The notes: generated by a model not told the origin, from the sequence alone. A stretch of 7,185 bases of DNA from Anaerolineaceae bacterium (GCA_024762375.1 JANTHQ010000088.1:1-7185); one strand, 5' to 3'; shown: positions 1 through 5,846, counted from the stretch's first letter. A program made the numbers and translations.

Positions 1-365
1 TGATACCGTTCCACGCCGAATTTTTTGGCGGCTTCCAGCAAAATGAATGTGCCATACACGTCGGTTTGAATGAAACTGCCCGGTTCCATCAACGAACGGT
101 CCACATGTGTTTCGGCGGCGAAATTTACGATGGTATCAATTTTATGGGCTTGCATCGCCGCTTCTACGGCGGTTGGGTCGCAAATATCGCCCTGCACAAA
201 TGAATAGTGTGGGTTTTCGGCTACCGGTTTCAGATTTTCCAAATTACCGGCGTACGTCAGTTTATCAAACACCACAATGTTGACATCATCATATCGGCCG
301 AGCATATAATGCACAAAGTTTGAACCGATAAATCCGGCGCCACCGGTCACCAAAATATTTTTCAT
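1..365 (-). CDS. rmlB: dTDP-glucose 4,6-dehydratase, N-terminal 121 residues (cut by window edge)
   Basis: This is the start of a short-chain dehydrogenase/reductase-type nucleotide-sugar enzyme. RmlB converts dTDP-glucose to dTDP-4-keto-6-deoxyglucose with a bound NAD+, the second step towards dTDP-rhamnose and related deoxysugars in the cytoplasm. Visible evidence: the Rossmann motif Thr-Gly-Gly-Ala-Gly-Phe-Ile-Gly at residues 7-14, the family signature DKLTYAGNLENL at 34-45, and FAAETHVDRS at 82-91. The last two are typical of RmlB rather than of GalE. The ATG at 363-365 follows a GGAGACGGAGA purine run, so the start is secure. The catalytic Tyr-x-x-x-Lys lies beyond the window. It is the last of five co-directional genes, but a 130-base gap with an inverted repeat and a possible -10 box separates it from the gene upstream, so it may be transcribed on its own. 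A close relative acting on another nucleotide sugar cannot be fully excluded from half a protein. Confidence 0.9.
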   Translation of the reverse strand, partial: MKNILVTGGAGFIGSNFVHYMLGRYDDVNIVVFDKLTYAGNLENLKPVAENPHYSFVQGDICDPTAVEAAMQAHKIDTIVNFAAETHVDRSLMEPGSFIQTDVYGTFILLEAAKKFGVERY

Positions 366-410
366 TCTCCGTCTCCTGCACTGGTAAAGATTTTACTTTC
401 AATATACAGC

Positions 411-416
411 ATTATA
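411..416 (-). promoter_or_regulatory. Possible -10 box (TATAAT) for rmlB
   Basis: On the minus strand, 416 to 411 reads TATAAT, a perfect -10 hexamer, about 46 bases upstream of the rmlB ATG. No good -35 is seen at 16-18 bases spacing, and there is no TGn extension. It overlaps the outer end of the inverted repeat at 413-465, so access could depend on that element. Seen: the hexamer. Inferred: promoter function. Confidence 0.35.
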
Positions 417-466
417 GACCAATTTGCGCCGACGTACCATCCGCCATTGTGCAAATTGATCTATAG
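412..466. repeat. Near-perfect 15-bp inverted repeat between the selenoprotein candidate and rmlB
   Basis: The left arm 413-427 (TATAGACCAATTTGC) matches the reverse complement of the right arm 451-465 at 14 of 15 positions, with a 23-base spacer. In minus-strand RNA the single mismatch becomes a G-U pair, so all 15 positions can pair when this gap is transcribed as the trailer of the upstream gene or the leader of rmlB. No U-tract follows, so it is not a classical intrinsic terminator. It could be an operator with two half-sites, an mRNA 3' end stabiliser or a terminator of another type. Its function is not known. Confidence 0.6.
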
Positions 467-495
467 GCTTTACATCATCCCGCGTAATAGCGGAT

Positions 496-1830
496 TTATT
501 TTTCTGAAATGGTCACGCTCAAAATTTTGTCGCCGTCGAATGCCGGTTGTGCTTCCGGGTCGCGGAGTGTGAGCGAATCAACCACGTCTTGCCCCGATGC
601 CACTTGCCCGATGATGGTGAAGCCATCATTCAGGTGTTCGGCCGGGCCAAAAGTGATAAAAAATTGCGCGCCGTTGGTGTTGGGGCCGCTGTTGGCCATT
701 GCCACCACACCTGCTTTATCGAATTTTCGACTGTCTGTCACTTCATCGGTGCAGCGGTAGCCGGGCCAGCCGATACCCAATCCGAGCGGGTCGCCACCCT
801 GGGCCATAAAATCGCGCAGAACACGATGGAAGGTTGTGTTATCGTACCAGCCTTTTTCGGCCAAAAATGCAAAACTGTTCACGTTGATGGGAGCAGTATC
901 GGGGAACAGGTCAATCACGATGTCCCCTTTTTCGGTTTTTATGGTTGCCTGATATTGTTTATCGGGGTCAATAACTTGCTCCGGCGCATCATATTGCATT
1001 TCCAGGGTGCGAACAATTTGCAAAAAGAAATCCACGCCTTCTTTATTCAGCGGCAAATCTTGCGATGGAAATTCATATCCGTTGATGAAGACGGTCGGTG
1101 TACCGCGCAAACCGGCATCAAGGGCGGCGGCTTCGGCATCGTCAACTTTTTGTTTCAATGCGGGGTCGTCCATATCCGCCAAAAATTGGTCGCGGTCTAA
1201 ACCCAGTTCGAAAGCATAATTGGCAAAAAGTTCTTTCGCCTGTTCCGGCGAAAAACCGGACCAGTCGCGCTGGCGGGTGAAGATTAAATCGTGAAATTCC
1301 CAAAATGCGTTTTGTCTGCCGGCGGCTTCGGCGGCAATGGATGCCATCGCGGCTTTATCGTGAATGCCGGTGAGAGGGAAATGCCGGTAAACAAAGTGCA
1401 TGTCGTCGCCAAAGGCTTCTTGGAGCTGATCCAACACGGGAGCAGCAGCGGCACAGCCCGGTCATTGAAAATCGCTGTACTCGATGACCGTTATCGGCGC
1501 GGATGCATCGCCGCCGGATTGCCATTCTTCGGCTGTAACGGGCGCGAGTTTGGCATTTGGCGTCATGTCTATCAGGTTTGAAATCGGTTCGGGGTAACAC
1601 CCGGGGGCAATCGGGGTGGGCGTCTCAACCGGAGCGGGTTCGGTTGCGGCGACATCTGCCGCCGGTTCGGACGGTGTGGCGGTTGCGGCCACTTCGGTTT
1701 TTTCAGTTGGTTGTACTTGCGCGACGGTTTCGACAGCGGTTGGTTCGGCGTTTGTAGCCGATTGTGTTGTGCCGTTACAGGCAGCTAATGCCAGCACCAG
1801 CACCAATATCAAGGGGATTAACTTTTTCAC
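496..1830 (-). CDS. Candidate selenoprotein: lipoprotein with DsbA-like (Sec-x-x-Cys) domain fused to cyclophilin PPIase
   Basis: One 444-codon frame runs through a single TGA at codon 123. Residues 1-18 are a lipoprotein signal (Met-Lys-Lys, hydrophobic core, lipobox Leu-Ala-Ala-Cys with Cys18), so the mature protein should be lipid-anchored outside the membrane. Residues 19-77 are a Thr/Pro/Glu/Ala linker. Residues 100-285 are a DsbA-like thioredoxin fold: YSDFQ, then TGA, then Pro124-Gly125-Cys126 where this family has Cys-Pro-x-Cys, and a cis-Pro loop GTPTVFING at 243-251. Residues 292-444 are a cyclophilin-type peptidyl-prolyl isomerase with Phe-His-Arg at 334-336 (catalytic Arg), FMAQGGDP at 341-348 and NGAQFFI at 386-392. 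The usual active-site Trp near the end is replaced (His-Leu-Asn-Asp-Gly-Phe). Start: GTG at 1828-1830 preceded by GAGGAAG; it ends in TAA. Because the TGA falls exactly on the first redox cysteine, and a SECIS-like hairpin follows, selenocysteine is the best reading. The predicted job is thiol-disulfide exchange plus proline isomerisation in exported proteins. A nonsense mutation or base error is the alternative. Confidence 0.82.
1413..1459 (-). promoter_or_regulatory. Candidate bacterial SECIS element (selenocysteine insertion stem-loop)
   Basis: In the minus-strand mRNA, immediately 3' of the TGA, an upper helix forms from GCUG (1446-1443) and UCC (1441-1439) with GGA (1432-1430) and CAGC (1428-1425). 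That gives 7 Watson-Crick pairs with one 1x1 mismatch (1442/1429) and a six-base apical loop CGUGUU (1438-1433). The loop has G at its second position, as bacterial SECIS models want. 23 bases separate the TGA from the loop, inside the range I recall for bacterial SECIS models. A lower stem, GGGCU (1459-1455) with AAGCC plus a G-U pair (1417-1413), can close the structure near the TGA. A competing 5-bp hairpin (1434-1420) is possible but weaker. Role inferred: recruitment of SelB with Sec-tRNA. It was folded by eye only. Confidence 0.6.
1462..1464 (-). other. In-frame TGA, probable selenocysteine codon (residue 123)
   Basis: The TGA is 27 bases (9 codons) before the codon at which the downstream open part would have to restart, in exactly the same frame, so no frameshift is involved. 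The residues around it are Asp-Phe-Gln-[TGA]-Pro-Gly-Cys, and DsbA-like relatives carry Cys at this site. TGA serves as a normal stop in this window (end of the glycosyltransferase at 4107-4109, within an ATGA overlap), which argues against genome-wide reassignment. Confidence 0.75.
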
Positions 1831-1924
1831 AACACTTCCTCAATGCGGTATTTACCCAAAAATTCGGGGCACAGAGGTATTGTACACAGGTGCAGGATTT
1901 GAACAAATACGGCGGGGGGCAGAT

Positions 1925-3094
1925 TTAGTAGTGAACCACAACCAGCGTACCCGGATTATCAGCGGTGGCATTGACATACCATGCGCCTTCGGGCAAAACC
2001 GGGTCGGCCCAGTAGAAGAGTTTTTCGGCATCGGGTAATGCCAAATTGACACAGCCGTGGCTCATGGGGTGTCCAAAATTGTTGTGCCAATATGCGCCGT
2101 GCAGCGCGTATCCGCCATAAAAATACATGGTGTGCGGCACGTTGGGCAAATCATAGCCCGGGCCGACCATTCGGGTGGCAACCAGTTTTTGGTAAATGTG
2201 AAATTCGCCAACCACGGTTGGTGTGCCCGGCAACCCGGTGCTAACGATGAAATGCATCACCGGCACCGTACCCTCCCAAGCAGTGAGGCTTTGCTCGCTC
2301 AAATCAACCTCAATCCATTTTTCGCCGGGATGGCCGGGATTGTGCACCGGAACCGGTGTGGGCGTGGGCGGTATGGGTGTGGCAGTGGGCACAACCGGCG
2401 TCGGAGTTTCAGTGGGGGGCACCGGTGTATTTGTCACGGTGGGGGTTGCCGTTGGCGGCACAGGTGTATCGGTGGGGGTTGGCGACGGCGTGTTGGTTGC
2501 AGTCGGTGTCGCGGTTTCGGTGGGGGTGGCGGTTGGCGGCAATGCCGTAAAGGTTGCTGTGGCGGTGAGTGTGGCAGTTGCCGTTGCGGTTGGGCGCGGA
2601 TCTGCCAATAAAATCTGCCCACCGAAAATCAATACCACTGCAAAAATGCTCACTGCCACAAGGCCGAATACAATCAACGCAATCAGCGGGCGAAATCTGC
2701 GGCGTGCTTTTTGGGCGATAACACCTTTTTTTGCATTTTGTTGCACTTCATCGATGGGGAATGTATCTTCGGGCACACTGGTCGCCGAGGGGCGGGTATC
2801 CGCGAGGCGCTTCGGGGGATGCGCCGCGGAAGAAGCATTTTGCTGGGCTTGTGCCCACTGCAACCCTTGTTTGGCACGCTCGTTTTGTGGGTCAATCTCC
2901 AGCACGCGGTTCAGGTAAAAAACGCGCTTGTCAAATTCAGTGGACAGATATGCCAGCCACAGCAACACCGAAATATTTTCGGGGTCATCGCGCAGTGCCG
3001 ATTGCAGAGTTAATCGGGCTGCGGTGCGGTCTCCGGCTTTAAACGCTGCGATTCCGGCTTTTAGTTTTTGTTGAACGAGTTTTTTATCTGCCAT
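1925..3094 (-). CDS. Membrane-anchored L,D-transpeptidase (YkuD) with TPR region and Thr/Pro stalk
   Basis: The 389-residue protein has four parts. Residues 6-83 form a TPR-like helical region (repeating pattern around AFKAGDRTAARLTLQSAL and VLEIDPQNERAKQGLQWA). A single membrane segment lies at about 136-163 after an Arg-rich stretch. A Thr/Pro/Ala low-complexity stalk covers 167-251, and a YkuD catalytic domain 258-389. The catalytic signature is complete: His332-Gly, then Ser345-His346-Gly347-Cys348-Val-Asn, with Cys348 the nucleophile. Such enzymes make 3-3 peptidoglycan crosslinks or attach proteins to the wall. The expected topology is TPR in the cytoplasm and catalysis outside. Start: ATG at 3092-3094 with GGGGGA about 11 bases upstream. 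An upstream TTG (3145) and ATG (3139) lie ahead of the predicted transcription start at about 3118, so they are rejected. It ends in TAA. No clear terminator is seen in the 94-base gap before the next gene, though a TACAAT hexamer (1884-1879, minus strand) there could be a weak promoter for that gene. Confidence 0.9.
   Translation of the reverse strand: MADKKLVQQKLKAGIAAFKAGDRTAARLTLQSALRDDPENISVLLWLAYLSTEFDKRVFYLNRVLEIDPQNERAKQGLQWAQAQQNASSAAHPPKRLADTRPSATSVPEDTFPIDEVQQNAKKGVIAQKARRRFRPLIALIVFGLVAVSIFAVVLIFGGQILLADPRPTATATATLTATATFTALPPTATPTETATPTATNTPSPTPTDTPVPPTATPTVTNTPVPPTETPTPVVPTATPIPPTPTPVPVHNPGHPGEKWIEVDLSEQSLTAWEGTVPVMHFIVSTGLPGTPTVVGEFHIYQKLVATRMVGPGYDLPNVPHTMYFYGGYALHGAYWHNNFGHPMSHGCVNLALPDAEKLFYWADPVLPEGAWYVNATADNPGTLVVVHY
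2342..2596 (-). repeat. Low-complexity Thr/Pro/Ala-coding repeat tract (stalk of the L,D-transpeptidase)
   Basis: About 85 codons use almost only Thr, Pro, Ala and Val, in degenerate units such as Pro-Thr-Ala-Thr-Pro-Thr and Thr-Pro-Val-Pro-Pro-Thr. On the plus strand the same DNA appears as a run of GT- and GGT-rich units. The unit length is irregular and no perfect long tandem array is seen. It probably spaces the catalytic domain from the membrane, and its length may vary between strains by slippage (inferred). Confidence 0.85.
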
Positions 3095-3124
3095 GACAAA
3101 AATTTTCCCCCAGCGAATAGGAAT

Positions 3125-3153
3125 ATAGTACCACAACATTCCCAAAATGGCAA
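3125..3153 (-). promoter_or_regulatory. Promoter of the L,D-transpeptidase gene
   Basis: On the minus strand, TTGCCA (3153-3148, 5 of 6 to the -35 consensus), a 17-base spacer and TACTAT (3130-3125, 4 of 6) preceded by an extended TGG. It begins directly after the TAA of the upstream nucleotidyltransferase gene. Transcription from about 3118 would give a leader of about 24 bases to the ATG at 3094. Confidence 0.65.
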
Positions 3154-4110
3154 TTATTTCTTTTCGTTTATTGCCGCGGAAACGAGCCGGTCTCGAATAT
3201 CTGCGCCCGGTGGCACAATGCCATCGCGCAAAACGATGCTGTTTTCCAAACGTGCGCGTGCGCCGATGCGTGCGCCGCTTTCAATGTAAACCGCCCCGCC
3301 GAGTTGCACACCGGCAGCAATCGTTGCGCCATTTTCCACAAACACGGGCGGTTTTGCCGATACGCCATCCGGGACAACCAGCATTGTCGGCGTTTGACGC
3401 ATCCACCACACATTCAGTTCCCATAAATCTGCGGGAATGGTCAACTCCCAGCGCCACGGCGTTTGCACAAACCCCAATCCGCCCGCATCGCGAATCATCA
3501 TTTGGATGGCATCTTGCAATTCCATCTCTCCCCGGGCAGAAACTTTCACCCGCTGCAGATAGTTGAGCAGCACCGGGCTAAACGCGTACAGCGCCAGCGA
3601 GCCAATATCGGACGGCGCATCGGCCAGCGCCGGTTTTTCAACAATTCGTTTCACGCGGCCACCGACAATTTCCACACTGCTGGCGCGGGGAATAACCTCC
3701 GGGGGCAGTTTCATCAGCGCCAAAGTGGCCGGCGAATCATTTTCGAGATGAGCCTGCACCAACTCGGCGTAAAAATTTTCGGGGTACAAACTATCGCAAG
3801 CAGTCACCACAAATGCATCGTCTATCAACGGGGCCACTTGCATCAACGCGTGTGCCATGCCACCGGCATAAGGTTGCACCACAAATTCGAGGGTGACCCC
3901 GGCGGGCGGATTTTCCTGAAAATAGGGGCGCAGATGTGCGTCATCAGCAGCAATAACGATGATGATACGGACAATATCTGCCTGTTGCAACTGCTCGACC
4001 ACGCGAGCGACAATCGGTTTGCCCACTACCGGCAGCATCGCTTTGGGGCGCGATTCGGTCAGCCCCTGCATGCGCGAACCGCGTCCGGCGGCCAAAATCA
4101 CACCAATCAT
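3154..4110 (-). CDS. Sugar-phosphate nucleotidyltransferase with C-terminal left-handed beta-helix (probably glucose-1-phosphate type)
   Basis: This 318-residue enzyme joins an NTP to a sugar 1-phosphate to give a nucleotide sugar and pyrophosphate in the cytoplasm. The N-terminal domain (1-235) shows the family's nucleotide loop, LAAGRGSRM at 6-14, followed by SRPKAMLPV at 20-28 with the key Lys23. Also visible are Ala-Cys-Asp at 104-106 (metal-binding Asp106) and Val-Glu-Lys-Pro at 157-160. Residues 255-308 hold hexapeptide-repeat sequence (VFVENGATIAAGVQL, VYIESGARIGARARL), the left-handed beta-helix of long-form enzymes. Substrate is not settled: dTTP plus glucose 1-phosphate is suggested by rmlB nearby, but UTP- or GTP-using relatives look alike. 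The ATG at 4108-4110 overlaps the upstream TGA (ATGA) and has AAAGGAG 6 bases upstream, so translation is probably coupled to the glycosyltransferase gene. It ends in TAA. Confidence 0.88.
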   Translation of the reverse strand: MIGVILAAGRGSRMQGLTESRPKAMLPVVGKPIVARVVEQLQQADIVRIIIVIAADDAHLRPYFQENPPAGVTLEFVVQPYAGGMAHALMQVAPLIDDAFVVTACDSLYPENFYAELVQAHLENDSPATLALMKLPPEVIPRASSVEIVGGRVKRIVEKPALADAPSDIGSLALYAFSPVLLNYLQRVKVSARGEMELQDAIQMMIRDAGGLGFVQTPWRWELTIPADLWELNVWWMRQTPTMLVVPDGVSAKPPVFVENGATIAAGVQLGGAVYIESGARIGARARLENSIVLRDGIVPPGADIRDRLVSAAINEKK

Positions 4111-5240
4111 ACCTGCTCCTTTCGCGGCGATGACGGTTGTTCAGCCAGCAAATCGGTACATGCTGCCCAAACGTCTGCCACCGACGCGCCATTATCCCAT
4201 GAAAACGATTGTGCATTTGCCTGCCCCACACCACCTTCCGGAATGTTCCACGGCGTCCAAACAACTTTCGCCTGCGATGGCGGCGCAAAAGGCCCGTAGC
4301 GGCGCGGGTCGGTGGGGCCGAAAATCGCCACAGTCGGGCAGCCGGATGCAACCGCCACATGCATCGCGCCGGTATCGCCACCGACAAACAGCGCGGCGCG
4401 GCGGCACAATGCGCCAAACTCGCCCAGCGAAAGTTTACCCGCCACGATTTCGGCATTCGATTCCATTTTTGCCACAATTTGACGGCACAGCGGAACGTCA
4501 TCGGCTGTGCCACTGAAAAGCACCCGCCAACCGGCGTTTGCCAACCGGTCGGCCAGTGCGGAAAATCGCTCGGCGGGCCAGCGTTTGTCGGGCATTCGCA
4601 TGCCCGGATTCACCCCGCCGGCCGGATGTAATATCACAAATGGGGTGTTGGCCCATGCGGAAATTTTTTCGGTGGCCGCGGGTGGCGGATAAAATTCTGT
4701 CCAGAAAGAAGGCACGGCATCCATCGACGCCATATCGGCGGTGACACAATCCAAATAAATTTGTGCTTCGTGCCGTGCCGCAGTGGGAACCGGCACTCGC
4801 ACGGTATGGGCAAAACCGCGGTGCAAACTGTTTAACCCCGCACGGTGTGGAATACCTGCCAGCCATGGAATCAAGCCGACCACCGGCGAACGGTCGAGCG
4901 TGACCGCCAAATCGTACTTTTTTTGCCGAAGTTGGTGCGCCACCCGCCATACATCTCGCCACGTGTAGCGCCCCTGCCCCACCCGCCCCGAATCGAGCAG
5001 GTTTCGCACCCGCGGATTATCGGCCAGCACGGCCCTGCTCCAACGGCCAACTGCCACGTCAATATCGGCCTGCGGGAATCGATGGTTCAGCGCAGCCAGC
5101 GCGGGTGTCGCCAAAACGACATCCCCCAAACAGCACGGTTTTAACACGATGATAGCCTTCGGCCGGGCGGGCAGTGACCGGCGGGGGAAAAATGGCTGCA
5201 GCGCGCGTCCCACCGCAGAAACCAATCGCGTTTTTAACAT
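4107..5240 (-). CDS. Glycosyltransferase family 9 (ADP-heptose:LPS heptosyltransferase-like)
   Basis: The 377-residue protein has the two-Rossmann-domain GT-B fold expected of family 9. The N-terminal motif is IIVLKPCCLGDVVLATP at about 30-46, with the family's conserved Gly-Asp (Asp40). In the C-terminal domain are LHPAGG at 204-209, RWPAERFSALAD at 220-231, GGDTGAMHVA at 287-296 (the nucleotide-sugar binding signature) and FGPTDPRRYGP at 307-317. These proteins add heptose or another sugar to a lipid or polysaccharide at the inner membrane face. In a lineage without typical lipopolysaccharide the acceptor is unknown. Start: ATG at 5238-5240 after AAGGAAGG, placed 37 bases below a good promoter. 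The longer frame from a TTG at 5327 lies upstream of that promoter and is not used here. It ends in TGA overlapping the next start, so it forms a two-gene operon with the nucleotidyltransferase. Confidence 0.9.
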   Translation of the reverse strand: MLKTRLVSAVGRALQPFFPRRSLPARPKAIIVLKPCCLGDVVLATPALAALNHRFPQADIDVAVGRWSRAVLADNPRVRNLLDSGRVGQGRYTWRDVWRVAHQLRQKKYDLAVTLDRSPVVGLIPWLAGIPHRAGLNSLHRGFAHTVRVPVPTAARHEAQIYLDCVTADMASMDAVPSFWTEFYPPPAATEKISAWANTPFVILHPAGGVNPGMRMPDKRWPAERFSALADRLANAGWRVLFSGTADDVPLCRQIVAKMESNAEIVAGKLSLGEFGALCRRAALFVGGDTGAMHVAVASGCPTVAIFGPTDPRRYGPFAPPSQAKVVWTPWNIPEGGVGQANAQSFSWDNGASVADVWAACTDLLAEQPSSPRKEQV

Positions 5241-5283
5241 TGACCTTCCTTTATTGGGGAATTTGAAAAACCACGTTTTCGAA

Positions 5284-5312
5284 ATTGTATCGGCAGATGG
5301 GCGGCTTGCCAA
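5284..5312 (-). promoter_or_regulatory. Promoter of the glycosyltransferase-nucleotidyltransferase operon
   Basis: On the minus strand, TTGGCA (5312-5307, 5 of 6), a 17-base spacer and TACAAT (5289-5284, 5 of 6). Transcription would start near 5277, giving a leader of about 37 bases. It lies in the 168-base gap between divergent genes, a gap that also must hold the promoter of the plus-strand gene at 5409. Confidence 0.7.
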
Positions 5313-5408
5313 ATATTCAACAGCCAAAATCGCAAAAATTCAAACTCTGGTGTAAAATACAGCATAACTTGTAACTGTACGATTTTATTTTGAACGAATA
5401 GGTGAATT

Positions 5409-5768
5409 ATGGAACTGAAACCCGCATATATCACAATTGTCGAAGGCCCGCCGCCCGATTTTGAAGCCGTGACCAACCGCTGGTCATCGAGTGTGCTGGA
5501 AGGCAGCACCCGCAATCAGGTCGCGCTGGTGCAAATGCGAACTTTCGACGGGCCAAAACTGATGCAGCGATGCCAAACCGCATGGGAAGAGGGTCGCCCG
5601 GCGCGGCTGAATTTCCCCCTCGGCGATGGAACGCGCGGCGAATTGGATATCGTGGCGGCACGCTGGGAGCAGGTTGAAGAAGGCCACAAAATTTATTTGT
5701 GGGTACGCATCGATGCCGAATTTGAGGTCGAAGAAATTTCCGGCGATGACCCTTTCAGCTTTAACTAA
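5409..5768 (+). CDS. Conserved-looking small protein of unknown function (119 aa)
   Basis: I do not recognise this family. The protein is acidic and soluble, without signal peptide, membrane segment or metal-binding cluster; its only Cys is near residue 55. Alternating hydrophobic stretches (AYITIVEG, QVALVQMRTF, GELDIVAARWEQV, KIYLWVRIDAEFEVEEI) suggest a mostly beta fold with one central helix (GPKLMQRCQTAWEEG). It is judged real for four reasons: an ATG with AGGTGA just upstream (5400-5405), codon use like its neighbours, a divergent upstream gap with room for a promoter, and a strong terminator right behind it. A TAAAAT at 5353-5358 could be its -10, but no good -35 is visible. It starts a single-gene unit divergent from the glycosyltransferase operon. 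Confidence 0.8.
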   Translation: MELKPAYITIVEGPPPDFEAVTNRWSSSVLEGSTRNQVALVQMRTFDGPKLMQRCQTAWEEGRPARLNFPLGDGTRGELDIVAARWEQVEEGHKIYLWVRIDAEFEVEEISGDDPFSFN

Positions 5769-5791
5769 AATTTTTACCCTCTGAAACGCCC

Positions 5792-5832
5792 AACAAGCCG
5801 TGGAAATCGCATCCGCGGCTTGTTTGATTTTT
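5792..5832 (+). terminator. Intrinsic terminator after the 119-aa gene
   Basis: The left arm 5792-5804 pairs with the right arm 5812-5824 over 13 positions (12 Watson-Crick, one G-U), with a seven-base loop AATCGCA. The T-rich run TTTGATTTTT follows to 5832. The core AACAAGCCG/CGGCTTGTT is perfect. It separates the 119-aa gene from the DUF151 gene, which has its own promoter just beyond. Confidence 0.85.
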
Positions 5833-5846
5833 ATGCTTAAAATTAC

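Noticed and set aside
547..1200. Plus-strand open frame of 217 codons
   Set aside because: It is antisense to the cyclophilin/DsbA gene, has no family resemblance and its composition is that of a shadow frame.
496..1437. A separate 313-residue gene starting after the TGA
   Set aside because: Its start would be a GTG inside the SECIS-like hairpin with no ribosome binding site. It would lack an export signal and begin after the redox motif, and the frame is continuous with the lipoprotein gene upstream.
1435..1470. Frameshift as the cause of the split gene
   Set aside because: The upstream and downstream parts are in the same frame (27 bases from the TGA to the apparent restart), so only one codon needs explaining.
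1462..1830. A short 122-residue lipoprotein ending at the TGA
   Set aside because: It stops in the middle of the first strand-helix unit of a thioredoxin fold, and the rest of that fold follows in the same frame. As a finished protein it would have no folded domain.
2057..2918. Gly/Val-rich plus-strand frames resembling a repeat protein
   Set aside because: They are the complement of the Thr/Pro/Ala stalk codons of the L,D-transpeptidase, and the repeats are explained by that.
3095..3145. Longer N-terminus for the L,D-transpeptidase (TTG at 3145 or ATG at 3139)
   Set aside because: A promoter at 3125-3153 overlaps these codons, so the mRNA would begin downstream of them. The ATG at 3094 has a purine-rich ribosome binding site.
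3463..4299. Plus-strand open frame of 278 codons
   Set aside because: It lies antisense across two well-supported genes, is rich in His/Arg/Gln as expected of a shadow, and shows no domain.
5241..5327. Longer N-terminus for the glycosyltransferase (TTG at 5327)
   Set aside because: The promoter at 5284-5312 lies inside this extension, and the ATG at 5240 has AAGGAAGG directly upstream.
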